From Clostridiales bacterium (GTDB taxonomy: Bacteria > Bacillota > Clostridia > Saccharofermentanales > Saccharofermentanaceae), in contig JAFWDK010000003.1 in the NCBI GenBank assembly GCA_017513085.1, forward strand, positions 48,573 to 112,572: a DNA stretch of 64,000 nucleotides, written 5' to 3'. The first letter of the stretch is position 1. Every line of letters begins with the position of its first letter. The notes under the pieces were generated by a model. It searched no databases. It was not told the DNA's origin and saw only the letters and a program-made list of their open reading frames with translations. Below, piece after piece: positions 1-9,626 of this stretch. Position numbers and translations under genes: made by a program.

Positions 1-2216
1 CTCTTCTGCTCCTTCTTTCCCTTGGCATATCCTACTGTCACGGGCAGAAAGAAAAACTGACTTCCTTTCTTCTGGCAGGTCTTCTCGCATCGACCGTATG
101 GTGTTTTTTCATGACGGATCTGTTCCACACCAACGCGCAGACGAGACTCGTGTATTCCACCTTGCAGCAACGTGTCTTTCACGCATGGAAGCCAATGTGG
201 GAAGCTGATCTATTGATTGAAAGACGGCGCGATGTTACGATTCTGATGTGGCTTGTCAACTTTATCCCCACATACTTTACATCTCTTACGATCGAGAAGC
301 GCCGGAGCATCTTTCTTTCGCTCATCTGGTATATTCCGCTTCTTTTCGGCGCAACTGTCACTTCGAGCATGACCCCGAAAGCCATTCCCTGCCAGCTTGC
401 TGTAGCAGGCATATTGCTGCTTCTCATCTTCCATTTCGTCCGACGACTTGGAGATACAAGCACTGACAAACGAATGCTCATGATCACGGCACCGGTCCTT
501 ATCCTGAGTTTCCTGATCGGCGGTCTCTTCCCGAAAGAAAGTTATTCGTATGACAAGCTGGCCGCGTCCCATTTTCAGGAACTGCGCGGATTCATCCAAG
601 ATCTGCGAGGAAGACTGAAGATCGGCGGAGAACCTGAAAAGGAGGAAGAGCAGGAAGAGAAAGGGCCAGGATACGTCGGCAGCATCTCGTTCTCCGAGGA
701 GGAAAACCCGATCCCTTTCATGAACGTTTTTGAAGAGGACCTGAGCAAAGTCGGTTTTTTCGAACCGGATGACACGAAGCTCATGACTATTTCCCGCTAT
801 TTTAATGACACAGAGAACCATTCCGTTCTCGTCAACAATCGTATGATCTATCTGCGCAGCACATGCATGGAAATAATGGGCGGAAACTCCTGGCGCACCT
901 TCTCTCCTTCCGAAGAACGGGAACTCACTGATTTTTATTCCGAAGATAACGAATGCCCGCAGCGCGAGGCTGATTTTGTACTCCGCGTGCGCACGCTTTA
1001 TCCTTTTGAAGCATATCTGGTCCCCTACTACACAGATCATTTCTATATCTCAGAAGAAAGCAAGTATTCGGATCTTGATATCATTACGCACACAACCTGG
1101 AATCTCTACGAACGAATCCCGAATTCCGGTGTTCAGGACTACGACTACGCGTTCAATACAACGCCCCGGAAATCTCAACCGGAATGGAATCCGGATTATC
1201 TCGAAGAAGAGGTATACGGAGTATGTCTTGAAGTTCCGGAAAAGACCAAAAACAGCATTCTTAAGATCAAAAAACTCCCTGACTGGTACAAAGAACTGCT
1301 TGACGGAACACGCACGATGACTACGTCGGAAAAAGTCAATGCGGTAGTCGAATATGTAAGGAAACTTCACCCTTACGACCCCAACACCCCCTATCCGCCG
1401 GAAGGGGCCGATTTTGTGACCTGGTTCATCACACAGAGCAAAACCGGATTCTGTGTACACTATGCCACTACTGCCGCGGTCCTTCTCCGCCTTATCGGTG
1501 TTCCGACCAGGTATGCAACCGGCTATCTTGTCGGCAGCGATCCTTTTGTTGCCTCAAACGATGTTCTGATGAGAGACGCTCACGCCTGGTTTGAATTCTT
1601 CGATCCGGATTATGGATGGATCCTGGATGATCCGACACCCGGAAATGTGTTTAACGTCAGTTACTACAACGCCTATGCAATCGCAAAAGAATATGGTGAC
1701 ATGAATTACGATTACCGCGAAACACCGACCCCTAGTCCTACGCCTTCGCCTACACCTACCCCGACCGTAGCACCTGTCCAGGGAACCATTTACGGCCCGA
1801 CATTGTCACCGACCCCGACTGTGACTCCGATTCCGGAATCGACATTCGGCCTGCCTTTCAAGCTCCCTCCGGTCATTCTTGTCATCCTGCTCGTGCTCGT
1901 GATCGTTGCCGCCGTGCTTGCGCTTCTGCGTCTTCTCTACGTCCTGTCCTGGAAGATACGGTTTAAGAAAGATCCTCTGAGCCGTCGCGCGATCGAGTAT
2001 ACCCGTTACTTCAATATGCACCTGCACATTCTTGAAGCCGCAGATTCCCGCGTCGTCCGCTCGATCTTCACCAAAGCCGAATACAGTAATGAAAACATCA
2101 CCGAAGAAGAACTCAAAAAACTGATCCGGTTTGGTCTTCACAACCTCGACAAACAGATCCCCGGACGAAATGTATTACGGAGAATGCTTTCCAAGATCTT
2201 ACGCGTTTCTCTCTAA
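1..2216 (+). CDS. Membrane-anchored transglutaminase-like protein, 5' truncated by window edge
   Basis: The reading frame is open from base 3, so the true start lies outside the window; about 737 residues are visible. The N-terminal part is a bundle of hydrophobic segments, followed by an extracellular region with a transglutaminase core: the catalytic Cys codon is at 1452 in a context GFCVHYAT, the His is at 1581 (DAHAWFEF) and the acidic residues lie in WILDDPTPG. A Pro/Thr/Ser-rich linker (about 1725-1830) leads to one more membrane helix (about 1860-1950) and a cytosolic tail. This order matches the TgpA/DUF3488-transglutaminase-DUF4129 architecture. Members are thought to act on cell-surface proteins or peptides; the substrate here is unknown. 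No link to the metal genes downstream is visible. Confidence 0.85.
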   Translation, partial: LLLLLSLGISYCHGQKEKLTSFLLAGLLASTVWCFFMTDLFHTNAQTRLVYSTLQQRVFHAWKPMWEADLLIERRRDVTILMWLVNFIPTYFTSLTIEKRRSIFLSLIWYIPLLFGATVTSSMTPKAIPCQLAVAGILLLLIFHFVRRLGDTSTDKRMLMITAPVLILSFLIGGLFPKESYSYDKLAASHFQELRGFIQDLRGRLKIGGEPEKEEEQEEKGPGYVGSISFSEEENPIPFMNVFEEDLSKVGFFEPDDTKLMTISRYFNDTENHSVLVNNRMIYLRSTCMEIMGGNSWRTFSPSEERELTDFYSEDNECPQREADFVLRVRTLYPFEAYLVPYYTDHFYISEESKYSDLDIITHTTWNLYERIPNSGVQDYDYAFNTTPRKSQPEWNPDYLEEEVYGVCLEVPEKTKNSILKIKKLPDWYKELLDGTRTMTTSEKVNAVVEYVRKLHPYDPNTPYPPEGADFVTWFITQSKTGFCVHYATTAAVLLRLIGVPTRYATGYLVGSDPFVASNDVLMRDAHAWFEFFDPDYGWILDDPTPGNVFNVSYYNAYAIAKEYGDMNYDYRETPTPSPTPSPTPTPTVAPVQGTIYGPTLSPTPTVTPIPESTFGLPFKLPPVILVILLVLVIVAAVLALLRLLYVLSWKIRFKKDPLSRRAIEYTRYFNMHLHILEAADSRVVRSIFTKAEYSNENITEEELKKLIRFGLHNLDKQIPGRNVLRRMLSKILRVSL

Positions 2217-2220
2217 AGGC

Positions 2221-2256
2221 AAAAAAGAAAGCCCGGATTCCCATGCTCCGGCCTTC
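2221..2256 (-). terminator. Intrinsic terminator of the anchored unknown gene
   Basis: On the minus strand an imperfect stem AAGGCCGGA / TCCGGGCTT with a nine-base loop is followed by TCTTTTTT. It lies in the 69-base gap between the convergent transglutaminase gene and the gene ending at 2286. Confidence 0.6.
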
Positions 2257-2285
2257 TCTCTGTATCCCATCCATAAATCGATTTA

Positions 2286-2966
2286 TTAATGAATAAGTCC
2301 GTCAGAGTATGCCGCCACGCCATGGGAATAGTTATCCAGGATTCCTTTCTCGAGCGAGAAGATCCAGAATACATTTTTCTGTTCGCGGTAAAATGCATCC
2401 GGTTCCATGCTTTGAAGGAAGGTTACACTCCACACTTCACTATCTCCGTATGGCCCACCGGCTCCGACCCGTCCGAATTCCAGACGGTAAGATTTCCCGG
2501 GGCCGAGAGAATGTAGAACCACTACCAGATCTCTCTTCTGAAAAAAAGCTTCATCTAAGCCGCTCAAAAACTCTTTGATGGATAGATCCTCGCTGTTATT
2601 CTCAATGAATTCCATATTCTGATCCAAAAGCAGAAGGAAAGCATCTCTTTGTTCGATGTTCCGCACGGTAAAGGCCGGAAAACTCCAAACAAGATCTGCC
2701 CCCAGATCGCCGTAATTCTCTGCTTTACGGTATATCTTCTGCAGTCCCTCACCAGAGGTTTTACCACCCGATGCAGTTCTATACATGACTTCATCTTGAT
2801 TCTCGTCTACTCTCGTGAACAGATCGGGATCGCTTGTTACAGGCCGGGAATTATCTTTCTTCTGAAAAAGCACTCCAACTTTCCACGCAATCAGAATTAC
2901 GGTAGTGATGACTAACACTACCGTAACAATAGTGAGAAGCATTAGTTGAGTCTTTTTGTGCCGCAT
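2286..2966 (-). CDS. Membrane-anchored protein of unknown function
   Basis: 226 residues. A basic N-terminus (MRHKKTQ) precedes one strongly hydrophobic helix (about residues 8-30) with no cysteine lipobox, so this is probably a single-pass protein with a roughly 190-residue extracytoplasmic domain. I do not recognise the domain. The ribosome site in front of the start is weak. The gene follows the ECF ATPase gene on the same strand, 53 bases away, but no operator palindrome precedes it, so membership in the metal regulon is not supported. Confidence 0.6.
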   Translation of the reverse strand: MRHKKTQLMLLTIVTVVLVITTVILIAWKVGVLFQKKDNSRPVTSDPDLFTRVDENQDEVMYRTASGGKTSGEGLQKIYRKAENYGDLGADLVWSFPAFTVRNIEQRDAFLLLLDQNMEFIENNSEDLSIKEFLSGLDEAFFQKRDLVVVLHSLGPGKSYRLEFGRVGAGGPYGDSEVWSVTFLQSMEPDAFYREQKNVFWIFSLEKGILDNYSHGVAAYSDGLIH

Positions 2967-3019
2967 AAATCACAAACCCGGTTTCCAAATCTATTACAAA
3001 TATAATAGTGCAACTGAGT

Positions 3020-4573
3020 TTATCCGACAAGTTTCCCGCTCTCGATATGGATCACTTCATCACAGCATAAAGCTAAGAGCTCAGGATCGTGAGTACTGAC
3101 CAATATCGTGCTTCCTGACTTAGCCAGTTTTTTAAGCATATCTCCGACTTGCTTCATATGAGCATAATCAAGACCGGATGTCGGTTCGTCGAAAAGGAGG
3201 ATCTTCGCCCCGGCTGCCATTGCCGAAGCAATGGCCACTCTTTGCTTCTGTCCACCGGAAAGTGCCATCGGATGCTTATCTTTAAAAGGGAGAAGTCCCA
3301 GCCTATCCAGGATCTCGTCACAACGCTTCTCATCGTCTTCTTCCATCGAGAGCATCACTTCCGCTTTCACACTATCCGTAAAAAGCTGATGATTCACATC
3401 CTGCATGACCATATAGGTTATTTTCAAACGTTCCTTGCCGGCATACTGCTTCCCGTCAACCTCAATCTTACCTGGGCAGCGCTTCTCAAGCCCGCAAACG
3501 CAACGCAAAAACGTGGATTTTCCTGTTCCGTTCCTGCCGATCACACCGACTACTTTTCCGGCAGGAAGAATGAGATTCGGAATACATAATTGCAGACCGT
3601 CACACTCGCCGGTTATTCCATTCTGTATACATTTCCGAAGGCGTCTGCCGCTGTGTTTTTTATCGTAAGAAAAGCAAAACTCGGAAAGTATCACTTTCTC
3701 CCCTATGTCAGATGCTTGAGTCAGATTTCCATTACGCTTCGGTTTCTCCCTCGCAGGCATCTGTTTTGAAGTGATCTGACCCTTTTCATCTGTAAACGCA
3801 TCGATGTATTTCTCTTCCAGCGAAATCGGGCGAAGCTTCAGTTCCGCCACTTCCGATTCAGAAAGAGTACGGAATTCTTCACCGCGCCACTCCTTCTTTA
3901 CTGCTCCGTCAGAAAGATAAAGGACCCGGTCGATCAGGTCTTTCACATACCAGAGTCGGTGCTCCGAGATGATGATCGTCTTTCCTTCTTCTTTCCACCT
4001 GCGGATCGAATCCCGAAGATCGGAGATTGCATTCCAGTCAAGATTCGAAGATGGTTCATCAAGAAGAATGATTCCCGGAAGCAGTGCCGACACTGAGGCA
4101 CAGGCGATCTTCTGCTTCTCCCCTCCTGAAAGCTCGAAAAGCGAGCGGTTCAGAAGTTTTTCGATTTTCATCTCCGAGACGGCCAAGTTTTTTCTCTTCA
4201 CAATTTCCTTAGGAGAAAGTCCGATATTCTCCGGACCAAAAACGATCTCTCCATCCGTATCTACAGAGAAGAATTGGGATCTTGGATTCTGAAAGACCGT
4301 GCCCACTACTCCGGCCAGTTTATAAAGTTCCGTCTCCCGAATATTGTTTTCCGCCACGATCACATTCCCCGTCAGATCCCCGGAATAATAATGGGGGATC
4401 AGGCCATTGATCAGTCGTAGGATCGTCGTCTTTCCACATCCTGAAGCCCCGCAGAGCAGCACTGTTTCTCCTTTAGTAAAAGAGAGAGAAACATCTGAAA
4501 GAAGCCCCTCCGTGCTCCCTTTATATTTGAAAGAGACATGATCGATCTTAATGATAGATTCTTGATTTTCCAT
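3020..4573 (-). CDS. ECF transporter energizing ATPase, fused double-domain EcfA-EcfA'
   Basis: 517 residues with two complete ABC ATPase domains in tandem. Domain 1 has Walker A GASGCGKTT (about 40-48), signature LSGGEKQK and Walker B IILLDEPSS; domain 2 has Walker A GRNGTGKST (about 345), signature LSGGQKQR and Walker B ILLFDEPTS. The two ATPases of group II ECF importers are usually separate genes; here they are one chain. It is the last gene of an S-T-AA operon (the EcfT stop is 41 bases upstream). The complex drives uptake of the substrate bound by the S component encoded at 5316-5906. Both domains look catalytically intact. Confidence 0.92.
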   Translation of the reverse strand: MENQESIIKIDHVSFKYKGSTEGLLSDVSLSFTKGETVLLCGASGCGKTTILRLINGLIPHYYSGDLTGNVIVAENNIRETELYKLAGVVGTVFQNPRSQFFSVDTDGEIVFGPENIGLSPKEIVKRKNLAVSEMKIEKLLNRSLFELSGGEKQKIACASVSALLPGIILLDEPSSNLDWNAISDLRDSIRRWKEEGKTIIISEHRLWYVKDLIDRVLYLSDGAVKKEWRGEEFRTLSESEVAELKLRPISLEEKYIDAFTDEKGQITSKQMPAREKPKRNGNLTQASDIGEKVILSEFCFSYDKKHSGRRLRKCIQNGITGECDGLQLCIPNLILPAGKVVGVIGRNGTGKSTFLRCVCGLEKRCPGKIEVDGKQYAGKERLKITYMVMQDVNHQLFTDSVKAEVMLSMEEDDEKRCDEILDRLGLLPFKDKHPMALSGGQKQRVAIASAMAAGAKILLFDEPTSGLDYAHMKQVGDMLKKLAKSGSTILVSTHDPELLALCCDEVIHIESGKLVG

Positions 4574-4614
4574 TTATTTTCTGTCCATACGCGGATACAT
4601 ATTCAAACATCCGC

Positions 4615-5316
4615 TCATCTGAAATATTTACAGTATACAAAGACCCCGAGCACTGCAGTAAATACCAGCATCAGAAGAATGTCCGCGGCATGAAGTTTCA
4701 GTTCTACAACACTGGTTCTTTTCACATTGCCGTCAAGGCCGCGCGTGATCGCTGCAGCCGAGAGCTCATCTCCGATATTGACACAAGAGAATAGCAGCGG
4801 GATCATGCGATATTCTACCATCTTCAGTACATTTCCACTTCCGAAAGTGATTCCTCTCATCTTCATGGCGTCTCTGATCGATCCGTATTCTTCTTTGATC
4901 GTCGGAAAGAAACGCATCACGACAGCAAGAGAAATAGCAATTCCGTTAGGAATATGGAGTTTTTGCATCGCAGACATAAACTCATCGATCTTCGTAGTCC
5001 TCACACAGTACCAGGCGGTGATCATGGACGGCATGAACTGCACGACGATTCCGCAGTAGCCGATCAGGATAGCGGTGATTATTCCTGAAGACTCCTCAGA
5101 AAGAAAGAAAAAAGTCAATACAAGCGCCACGCCATAGAAGATCAGGAACCGTATTGCACTCGCATATTTCTTTTCTATAAAAAGAAGCGTGATCGGCACC
5201 AACGTCATAAAAATGCGAACGCCCCATAGAAATGGCGTCGTGGCCGTCATGAGGACGACCATCGACACCACCAGGATCATATATAGCTTTGTTCGGGGGT
5301 CCAGTGCAACATGCAT
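4615..5316 (-). CDS. ECF transporter transmembrane component EcfT
   Basis: 233 residues, CbiQ/EcfT family: several membrane helices and a C-terminal cytosolic helix carrying the Ala-Arg-Gly type coupling motif (ITRGLDG) that docks on the ATPase. I place the start at MHVALDPRTK (ATG at 5316), because the preceding gene stops in the overlapping sequence TGATG; the longer frame reaching 5397 would overlap that gene by 80 bases. The one-base overlap suggests translational coupling with the S component. Confidence 0.88.
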   Translation of the reverse strand: MHVALDPRTKLYMILVVSMVVLMTATTPFLWGVRIFMTLVPITLLFIEKKYASAIRFLIFYGVALVLTFFFLSEESSGIITAILIGYCGIVVQFMPSMITAWYCVRTTKIDEFMSAMQKLHIPNGIAISLAVVMRFFPTIKEEYGSIRDAMKMRGITFGSGNVLKMVEYRMIPLLFSCVNIGDELSAAAITRGLDGNVKRTSVVELKLHAADILLMLVFTAVLGVFVYCKYFR

Positions 5317-5906
5317 CAGACAATACCCGCCTTTTCGAAATGCTTCTTTACTACTTTCTTGCCGATCACTGCGCCGATACAACCGAATACGAAGCAAAGG
5401 ATCAGAAGAACCGCAATCGTCTTTTCATTGATAGCCCGGAAAAGATCGTCACAATATTCCGCAGAGTAACCTCCGTCAAGAAGATCCTTTCTGTATGAGT
5501 CGGCAGTCACAATGACCGGGAAATAATTCGCACAGATCCACAGACAGAACACACCATAGCTTATGATCGTTTTCTTAAAACTCTTATATTTTCCGGACTT
5601 GGCAATCAAATCTGCGACTACACCGGCACAAACAATGAGCGGAGCACCGAGATATCCCATGCCCAGGACAAACATGAGGATCGCAATAAGCACTGACATG
5701 ATCGTGATCATGCCGAACTTTTCGACTTTCGTGTAAAAGAGCATCATCGGGATCGCGCCTACCAGCGGGATCATGATGACATACGATGCCACAATATACG
5801 GGTGAATGTATCCGAGCATACCGCACAAGAACTCCACCACGATCAGGATCGCCGTAAAAATACCAACTGTTATAAAGTCTTTTGCTTTCAACTTATTACT
5901 GTTCAT
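5316..5906 (-). CDS. ECF transporter S component, MptD/Trep_Strep family
   Basis: 196 residues, about five to six hydrophobic helices, opening with KAKDFITVGIFTAILIVVEF, typical of the MptD/Trep_Strep group of putative ECF substrate-binding components. Family substrates are not firmly known. In streptococcal siderophore loci similar S-T-A sets sit beside YbtP/YbtQ-like ABC pairs, as here. The 5' region carries a cluster of GTTAGC-type operators (5928-5974), so expression is probably metal-responsive. First gene of the operon S-T-AA; ribosome site AGAGGG lies before the ATG. Confidence 0.82.
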   Translation of the reverse strand: MNSNKLKAKDFITVGIFTAILIVVEFLCGMLGYIHPYIVASYVIMIPLVGAIPMMLFYTKVEKFGMITIMSVLIAILMFVLGMGYLGAPLIVCAGVVADLIAKSGKYKSFKKTIISYGVFCLWICANYFPVIVTADSYRKDLLDGGYSAEYCDDLFRAINEKTIAVLLILCFVFGCIGAVIGKKVVKKHFEKAGIV

Positions 5907-5927
5907 ATAAACCCTCTACCTTCATTA

Positions 5928-5974
5928 GTTATCATTAGCTAACTTGCGATCGCTAACAGTTAGCTTTTGCTAAC
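5928..5974 (-). promoter_or_regulatory. Tandem GTTAGC-N4-GCTAAC operators before the ECF operon
   Basis: A perfect site, GTTAGC TTTT GCTAAC, lies at 5959-5974 and a one-mismatch site, GTTATC ATTA GCTAAC, at 5928-5943. Between them (5942-5957) is a third, degenerate copy with one intact arm. The sites are spaced about one and a half helical turns apart, suggesting cooperative binding. A possible -10 (TATTTT on the minus strand) lies seven bases before the upstream site. Confidence 0.7.
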
Positions 5975-6062
5975 CAATAATAAAATATAAGTAGAGAAAA
6001 ATCCAGTAGTAATTGAACACTTTTTTAGATTTGTTCAGTAAAATCGTCATATTTCACGAAAA

Positions 6063-7799
6063 TCATGTTCCGGATTGCAGTGTTACCATACGTGCATACA
6101 TACCGTTTTCCGAAAGTAATTCATCATGACTTCCCCGCTCTATGATATTTCCATCAGATACGACCAGTATCTGATCCGCATCTTTAATCGTCTTCAGGCG
6201 ATGCGCAATGACCAGAAGCGTCTTATTCCGGCACAGTTCCGATATTGCTTCCTGAATCGCCCTTTCATTGTCAGCATCTACACTGGCCGTTGCCTCATCC
6301 AGAATAACGATCGGTGCATCTTTTAATATACATCTGGCGATAGAGATACGCTGCTTCTCACCACCGGAAAGAGACGCTCCGCCCTCTCCGATCACAGTAT
6401 CAAAGCCATCCGGAAGTGCCATGATGAAATCGTAGCAGCGTGCTTTTCGGGCAGCTTCGTAAACTTCCTCTTTCGAAGCATCCGGGCGGGCCATCGCAAT
6501 ATTGTTATAGATCGTATCCTGGAAGAGATACACACGCTGGAATACCATACTGATGTGATCCATCAGATCTCCCATCGGCACCTTCCTGATATCTTTCCCG
6601 TTCACCATGATCCTTCCTTCTCCGATATCCCAGAACCGTGCAAGAAGCGAAGCGATCGTTGATTTGCCTCCTCCGGACGGGCCGACCAGAGCGCACATTT
6701 CGCCGTTTTTTACCTTGAAGGAGACATGCTTAAGTACATCTTTCTCAGTATATCCGAAAGTGACATCATCATATTCGATTGCCGCCACACTTCCATTTTC
6801 CGCGGATGCCTCCGAGAGCGTCTCTTTTCCGGTATCCGGCATTTCTTTTTCCGCAAAAAGCGCTTCGATGCGGTCCAGACTGGCAGAAGTAACTGTGAGA
6901 CGTGCCATCTGGGAATAATAACTTTTGACCGCACTGAAAAGGTCAAAGAGAAATAGTGCCATGCCGACCATATACACATTCGAGATCATTCCATTATGAA
7001 AAAGATAAGCACATGCAATAAGCACAAGCGAAGTACCGATTCCATATGTAAGATGCAGAGCTCTTGACCAGGGAGTGTAATCCACTTCAAATGCGATGCT
7101 CTCCTGACAGTTTTTCTCAAACTCATCCGTTAGTTTCTTTGAGTTTTCTCCCAGAAGATTATAGGTCTTAATGATTCCCATTCCTTCTGCAAAATCCAGC
7201 ACTTCGTTGGTCAATGATTCGCTATACTCCTGCTTCTTGCGGGAATGCTCCATAGTATGACGGAGCATAAGATTTCCGACTACAAAGAAAACCAGCACGA
7301 CAAGCAGAGACAAAAGCCCCAGCCGTATGTCCATATAGAACATCATGAGGATCATCAGCGCCTGGGAAATAATGAAGGAGACCAATTCCGAAAGGACACC
7401 CATGCAGTTTTCTTCTATAAAGACCATATCGGTGGATAAGATCGAACTGATCTTACCTATATTTCCTTCGGTGAAATACCCCATCGGTAGTTTTCTCAGA
7501 TGGTCACCCAAACGGATACGCATATCCGCAAATACTTTATACCCGGCCGATGACTGAAGGATATTCGTCAGATGTTCGAATCCTGCCTGAAGGAGCACAC
7601 TTGCAGCAAGAACGATACCGAAGATCAGGCAGGTCTTCTTATCCATGGTTCCTTCCATAAAATACTTGATCATCAGGAAACTCAGCATCAGCGGCATTTT
7701 CATCAGGCACCCTTTGAAAAAGGATGTTATATAGGATGCCCGGATCGATTTTTTATACTTTCCCGTCATACGGATCAGTCGATGCATGATCTTGATCAT
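6063..7799 (-). CDS. Heterodimeric ABC transporter, permease-ATPase subunit (type II of pair B)
   Basis: 578 residues: six-helix ABC exporter-type membrane domain (about 1-310) and a C-terminal ATPase with Walker A GPSGGGKST, signature LSGGEKQR, Walker B IVILDEATA and H-loop AHR; all catalytic residues are present. The start is ATG at 7799, which overlaps the partner's stop codon as ATGA and has an AAGGAGG ribosome site; the longer frame would run 54 bases into the partner. It forms a pair with the gene at 7796-9538. The fold is exporter-like, but YbtP/YbtQ- and IrtAB-type members import ferric siderophores; the iron-type operator and neighbouring ECF and AraC genes make import plausible. Direction cannot be read from sequence alone. 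Confidence 0.85.
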   Translation of the reverse strand: MIKIMHRLIRMTGKYKKSIRASYITSFFKGCLMKMPLMLSFLMIKYFMEGTMDKKTCLIFGIVLAASVLLQAGFEHLTNILQSSAGYKVFADMRIRLGDHLRKLPMGYFTEGNIGKISSILSTDMVFIEENCMGVLSELVSFIISQALMILMMFYMDIRLGLLSLLVVLVFFVVGNLMLRHTMEHSRKKQEYSESLTNEVLDFAEGMGIIKTYNLLGENSKKLTDEFEKNCQESIAFEVDYTPWSRALHLTYGIGTSLVLIACAYLFHNGMISNVYMVGMALFLFDLFSAVKSYYSQMARLTVTSASLDRIEALFAEKEMPDTGKETLSEASAENGSVAAIEYDDVTFGYTEKDVLKHVSFKVKNGEMCALVGPSGGGKSTIASLLARFWDIGEGRIMVNGKDIRKVPMGDLMDHISMVFQRVYLFQDTIYNNIAMARPDASKEEVYEAARKARCYDFIMALPDGFDTVIGEGGASLSGGEKQRISIARCILKDAPIVILDEATASVDADNERAIQEAISELCRNKTLLVIAHRLKTIKDADQILVVSDGNIIERGSHDELLSENGMYARMVTLQSGT

Positions 7800-9538
7800 A
7801 CGTTCTTTTCCTCCTTGATTCTCCATGTGCTGGCGCTCACCGAGGCGTCCCACAGATTTTTATACTCAGGACATGAGAGCAGAAGCGCTTCGTGGCGATC
7901 CGACGCAATACATTCACCATCTTTCATTACACATATCGTATCGGCGTTCCTGATCGTAGATAAACGATGAGCAATGACCAGAACCGTTTTGTTCTTCATG
8001 ATCTCATCGATCGCCCGATTCATCTTTTCTTCGTTTTCCGGATCCATAAATGCCGTAGCCTCATCCAGCACGATGATCGGAGCATTTTTCAAGATCGCTC
8101 GCGCAAGTGAGATCCTCTGCCGTTCTCCTCCGGACAACTGTTTTCCTCCATCACCGGCAAGAGTCTCAATACCATTTGGAAGTCTTTCCAGAAATTCATC
8201 ACACTGCGCCCGTGATGCGGCTTCAAGCACTTCTTCCTTGGTAGCTTCCGGATTTCCGATATGGATATTCTCATATAGAGAAGTATTGAAAAGAAACTGC
8301 TCCTGAGAAACAAATGCAACCTGATCATTCAGTGCACGGAGCGACATATCCGTAATATCCTGTCCGCCGATCGAGATATGTCCCGAAGAAAGATCGTAGT
8401 AGTGGACCAGAAGTTTTGCCAGTGTGGATTTACCGGACCCGGATTCACCAACCAGCGCGGTGGTCGTTCCCTGTTTTAATGAAAGAGAAACACCATGTAG
8501 CACTTCTTTCTCGTCATATCCGAAGTGTATGTCTTCAAAGATTACATCGGAATTATTCCCGGTAAAATCCGATGTTCCTTCCTTCAGCGGCGGAAATTCC
8601 ATCATCTTTTCCAGAGCATCGATCTTAAAGTTCAGCTGAGGAAACTTTCCCGCGAAGTTCAGTGCTTTTAGCACGGAAGGACCCACCGCAAACGACATGC
8701 AGATGACCAGGACCAGTTTATCCAGAGCGATCACCTCGTTGATGACCAGGAGAGATCCGACAGGCAGTATCAGAAGTGCCAGACACGGCAATACACTTGC
8801 ATAGATCGCCATCCACGGCCAGCAGACTTTGTACCAGGCAAGCGTAAAGTCTCTGTAGCTTCTAACGACTTCTCCGAACCGTTTATAGGAGTCGCCGTCC
8901 TTATTAAACACTTTCACGACTTCCATTCCATTGACGTATTCGATGATCGTGTTGTTCATCTTCGTCGCGGATGCATAATAGTCGTTCATTTTCGACATGC
9001 CGGCTTTCATCATCATGCTCATGGCAATCATTCCGACTATAAGTGGTACCAGAGACAGCAATCCTAATCTCCAATCCGCGACAAACATCAAAACCAGTAT
9101 CAGAACCGGTATTGCCACATTCGCAATGCCTTCCGGGATTGCATGAGCCAGCAGAAGTTCGATCTGATCGATATCATCTGTAAACACTTTCTTGATCCGT
9201 CCGGTCCCCATATCCTGGATATGGCCGAGAGGCTGTTTTTCCAGTTTTCCTTGAAGAGATACACGAAGATTTTTCAGCGTGTGATAGGCACTGTAATGCG
9301 AAAATGACAGGCCCTGCGTGTATAACACCGCGAAGAGGATCTTACAGACAGCAACTGCCGCCACCCGGTATAAAATATAGGAAGTACTGACGGATTCCCC
9401 ACGGATCAGCGGGGAAATGATCTGAAACACAAAAAAATACGGAAGTACATTCGCAATGATACCCAGACTCATACAGATCACGGCCCAGATCGTGTACTTC
9501 TTGTATTTCCCGATATAGGGAGCAACTTTCTTAAACAT
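7796..9538 (-). CDS. Heterodimeric ABC transporter, permease-ATPase subunit (type I of pair B)
   Basis: 580 residues, fused membrane and ATPase domains: Walker A GESGSGKST, signature LSGGERQR, Walker B IIVLDEATA. The start is MFKKVAPYIG (ATG 9538) with GGAAAGGACG eight bases upstream, rather than the longer frame from 9568, which would begin inside the operator palindrome. An early motif, GTGRIKKV followed by D-x-x-Q-I-E and AHAIPE, is shared with the type I subunits at 12358, 32355 and 57397. The C-terminus carries a Trp (STWRI) also seen in most of the eight half-transporters here. Transcribed first in its pair and coupled to the next gene by ATGA. Confidence 0.85.
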   Translation of the reverse strand: MFKKVAPYIGKYKKYTIWAVICMSLGIIANVLPYFFVFQIISPLIRGESVSTSYILYRVAAVAVCKILFAVLYTQGLSFSHYSAYHTLKNLRVSLQGKLEKQPLGHIQDMGTGRIKKVFTDDIDQIELLLAHAIPEGIANVAIPVLILVLMFVADWRLGLLSLVPLIVGMIAMSMMMKAGMSKMNDYYASATKMNNTIIEYVNGMEVVKVFNKDGDSYKRFGEVVRSYRDFTLAWYKVCWPWMAIYASVLPCLALLILPVGSLLVINEVIALDKLVLVICMSFAVGPSVLKALNFAGKFPQLNFKIDALEKMMEFPPLKEGTSDFTGNNSDVIFEDIHFGYDEKEVLHGVSLSLKQGTTTALVGESGSGKSTLAKLLVHYYDLSSGHISIGGQDITDMSLRALNDQVAFVSQEQFLFNTSLYENIHIGNPEATKEEVLEAASRAQCDEFLERLPNGIETLAGDGGKQLSGGERQRISLARAILKNAPIIVLDEATAFMDPENEEKMNRAIDEIMKNKTVLVIAHRLSTIRNADTICVMKDGECIASDRHEALLLSCPEYKNLWDASVSASTWRIKEEKNV

Positions 9539-9559
9539 AAGCTCGTCCTTTCCAAAAAG

Positions 9560-9600
9560 ATAATCCACATAGTTAGCATTTGCTAACTATGTGGATTATA
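9560..9600 (-). promoter_or_regulatory. 40-base palindrome containing the GTTAGC operator and a -10 box
   Basis: Perfect 19-base arms (9560-9578 and 9581-9599) separated by two bases, centred on GTTAGC ATTT GCTAAC (9572-9587). On the minus strand TATAAT (9600-9595) lies seven bases before the operator, so the operator would cover the transcription start. No good -35 is visible at 17 bases. The transcript would also begin in a hairpin. Confidence 0.75.
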
Positions 9601-9626
9601 CTCGTTTCACTATCCGATTCCACCAT

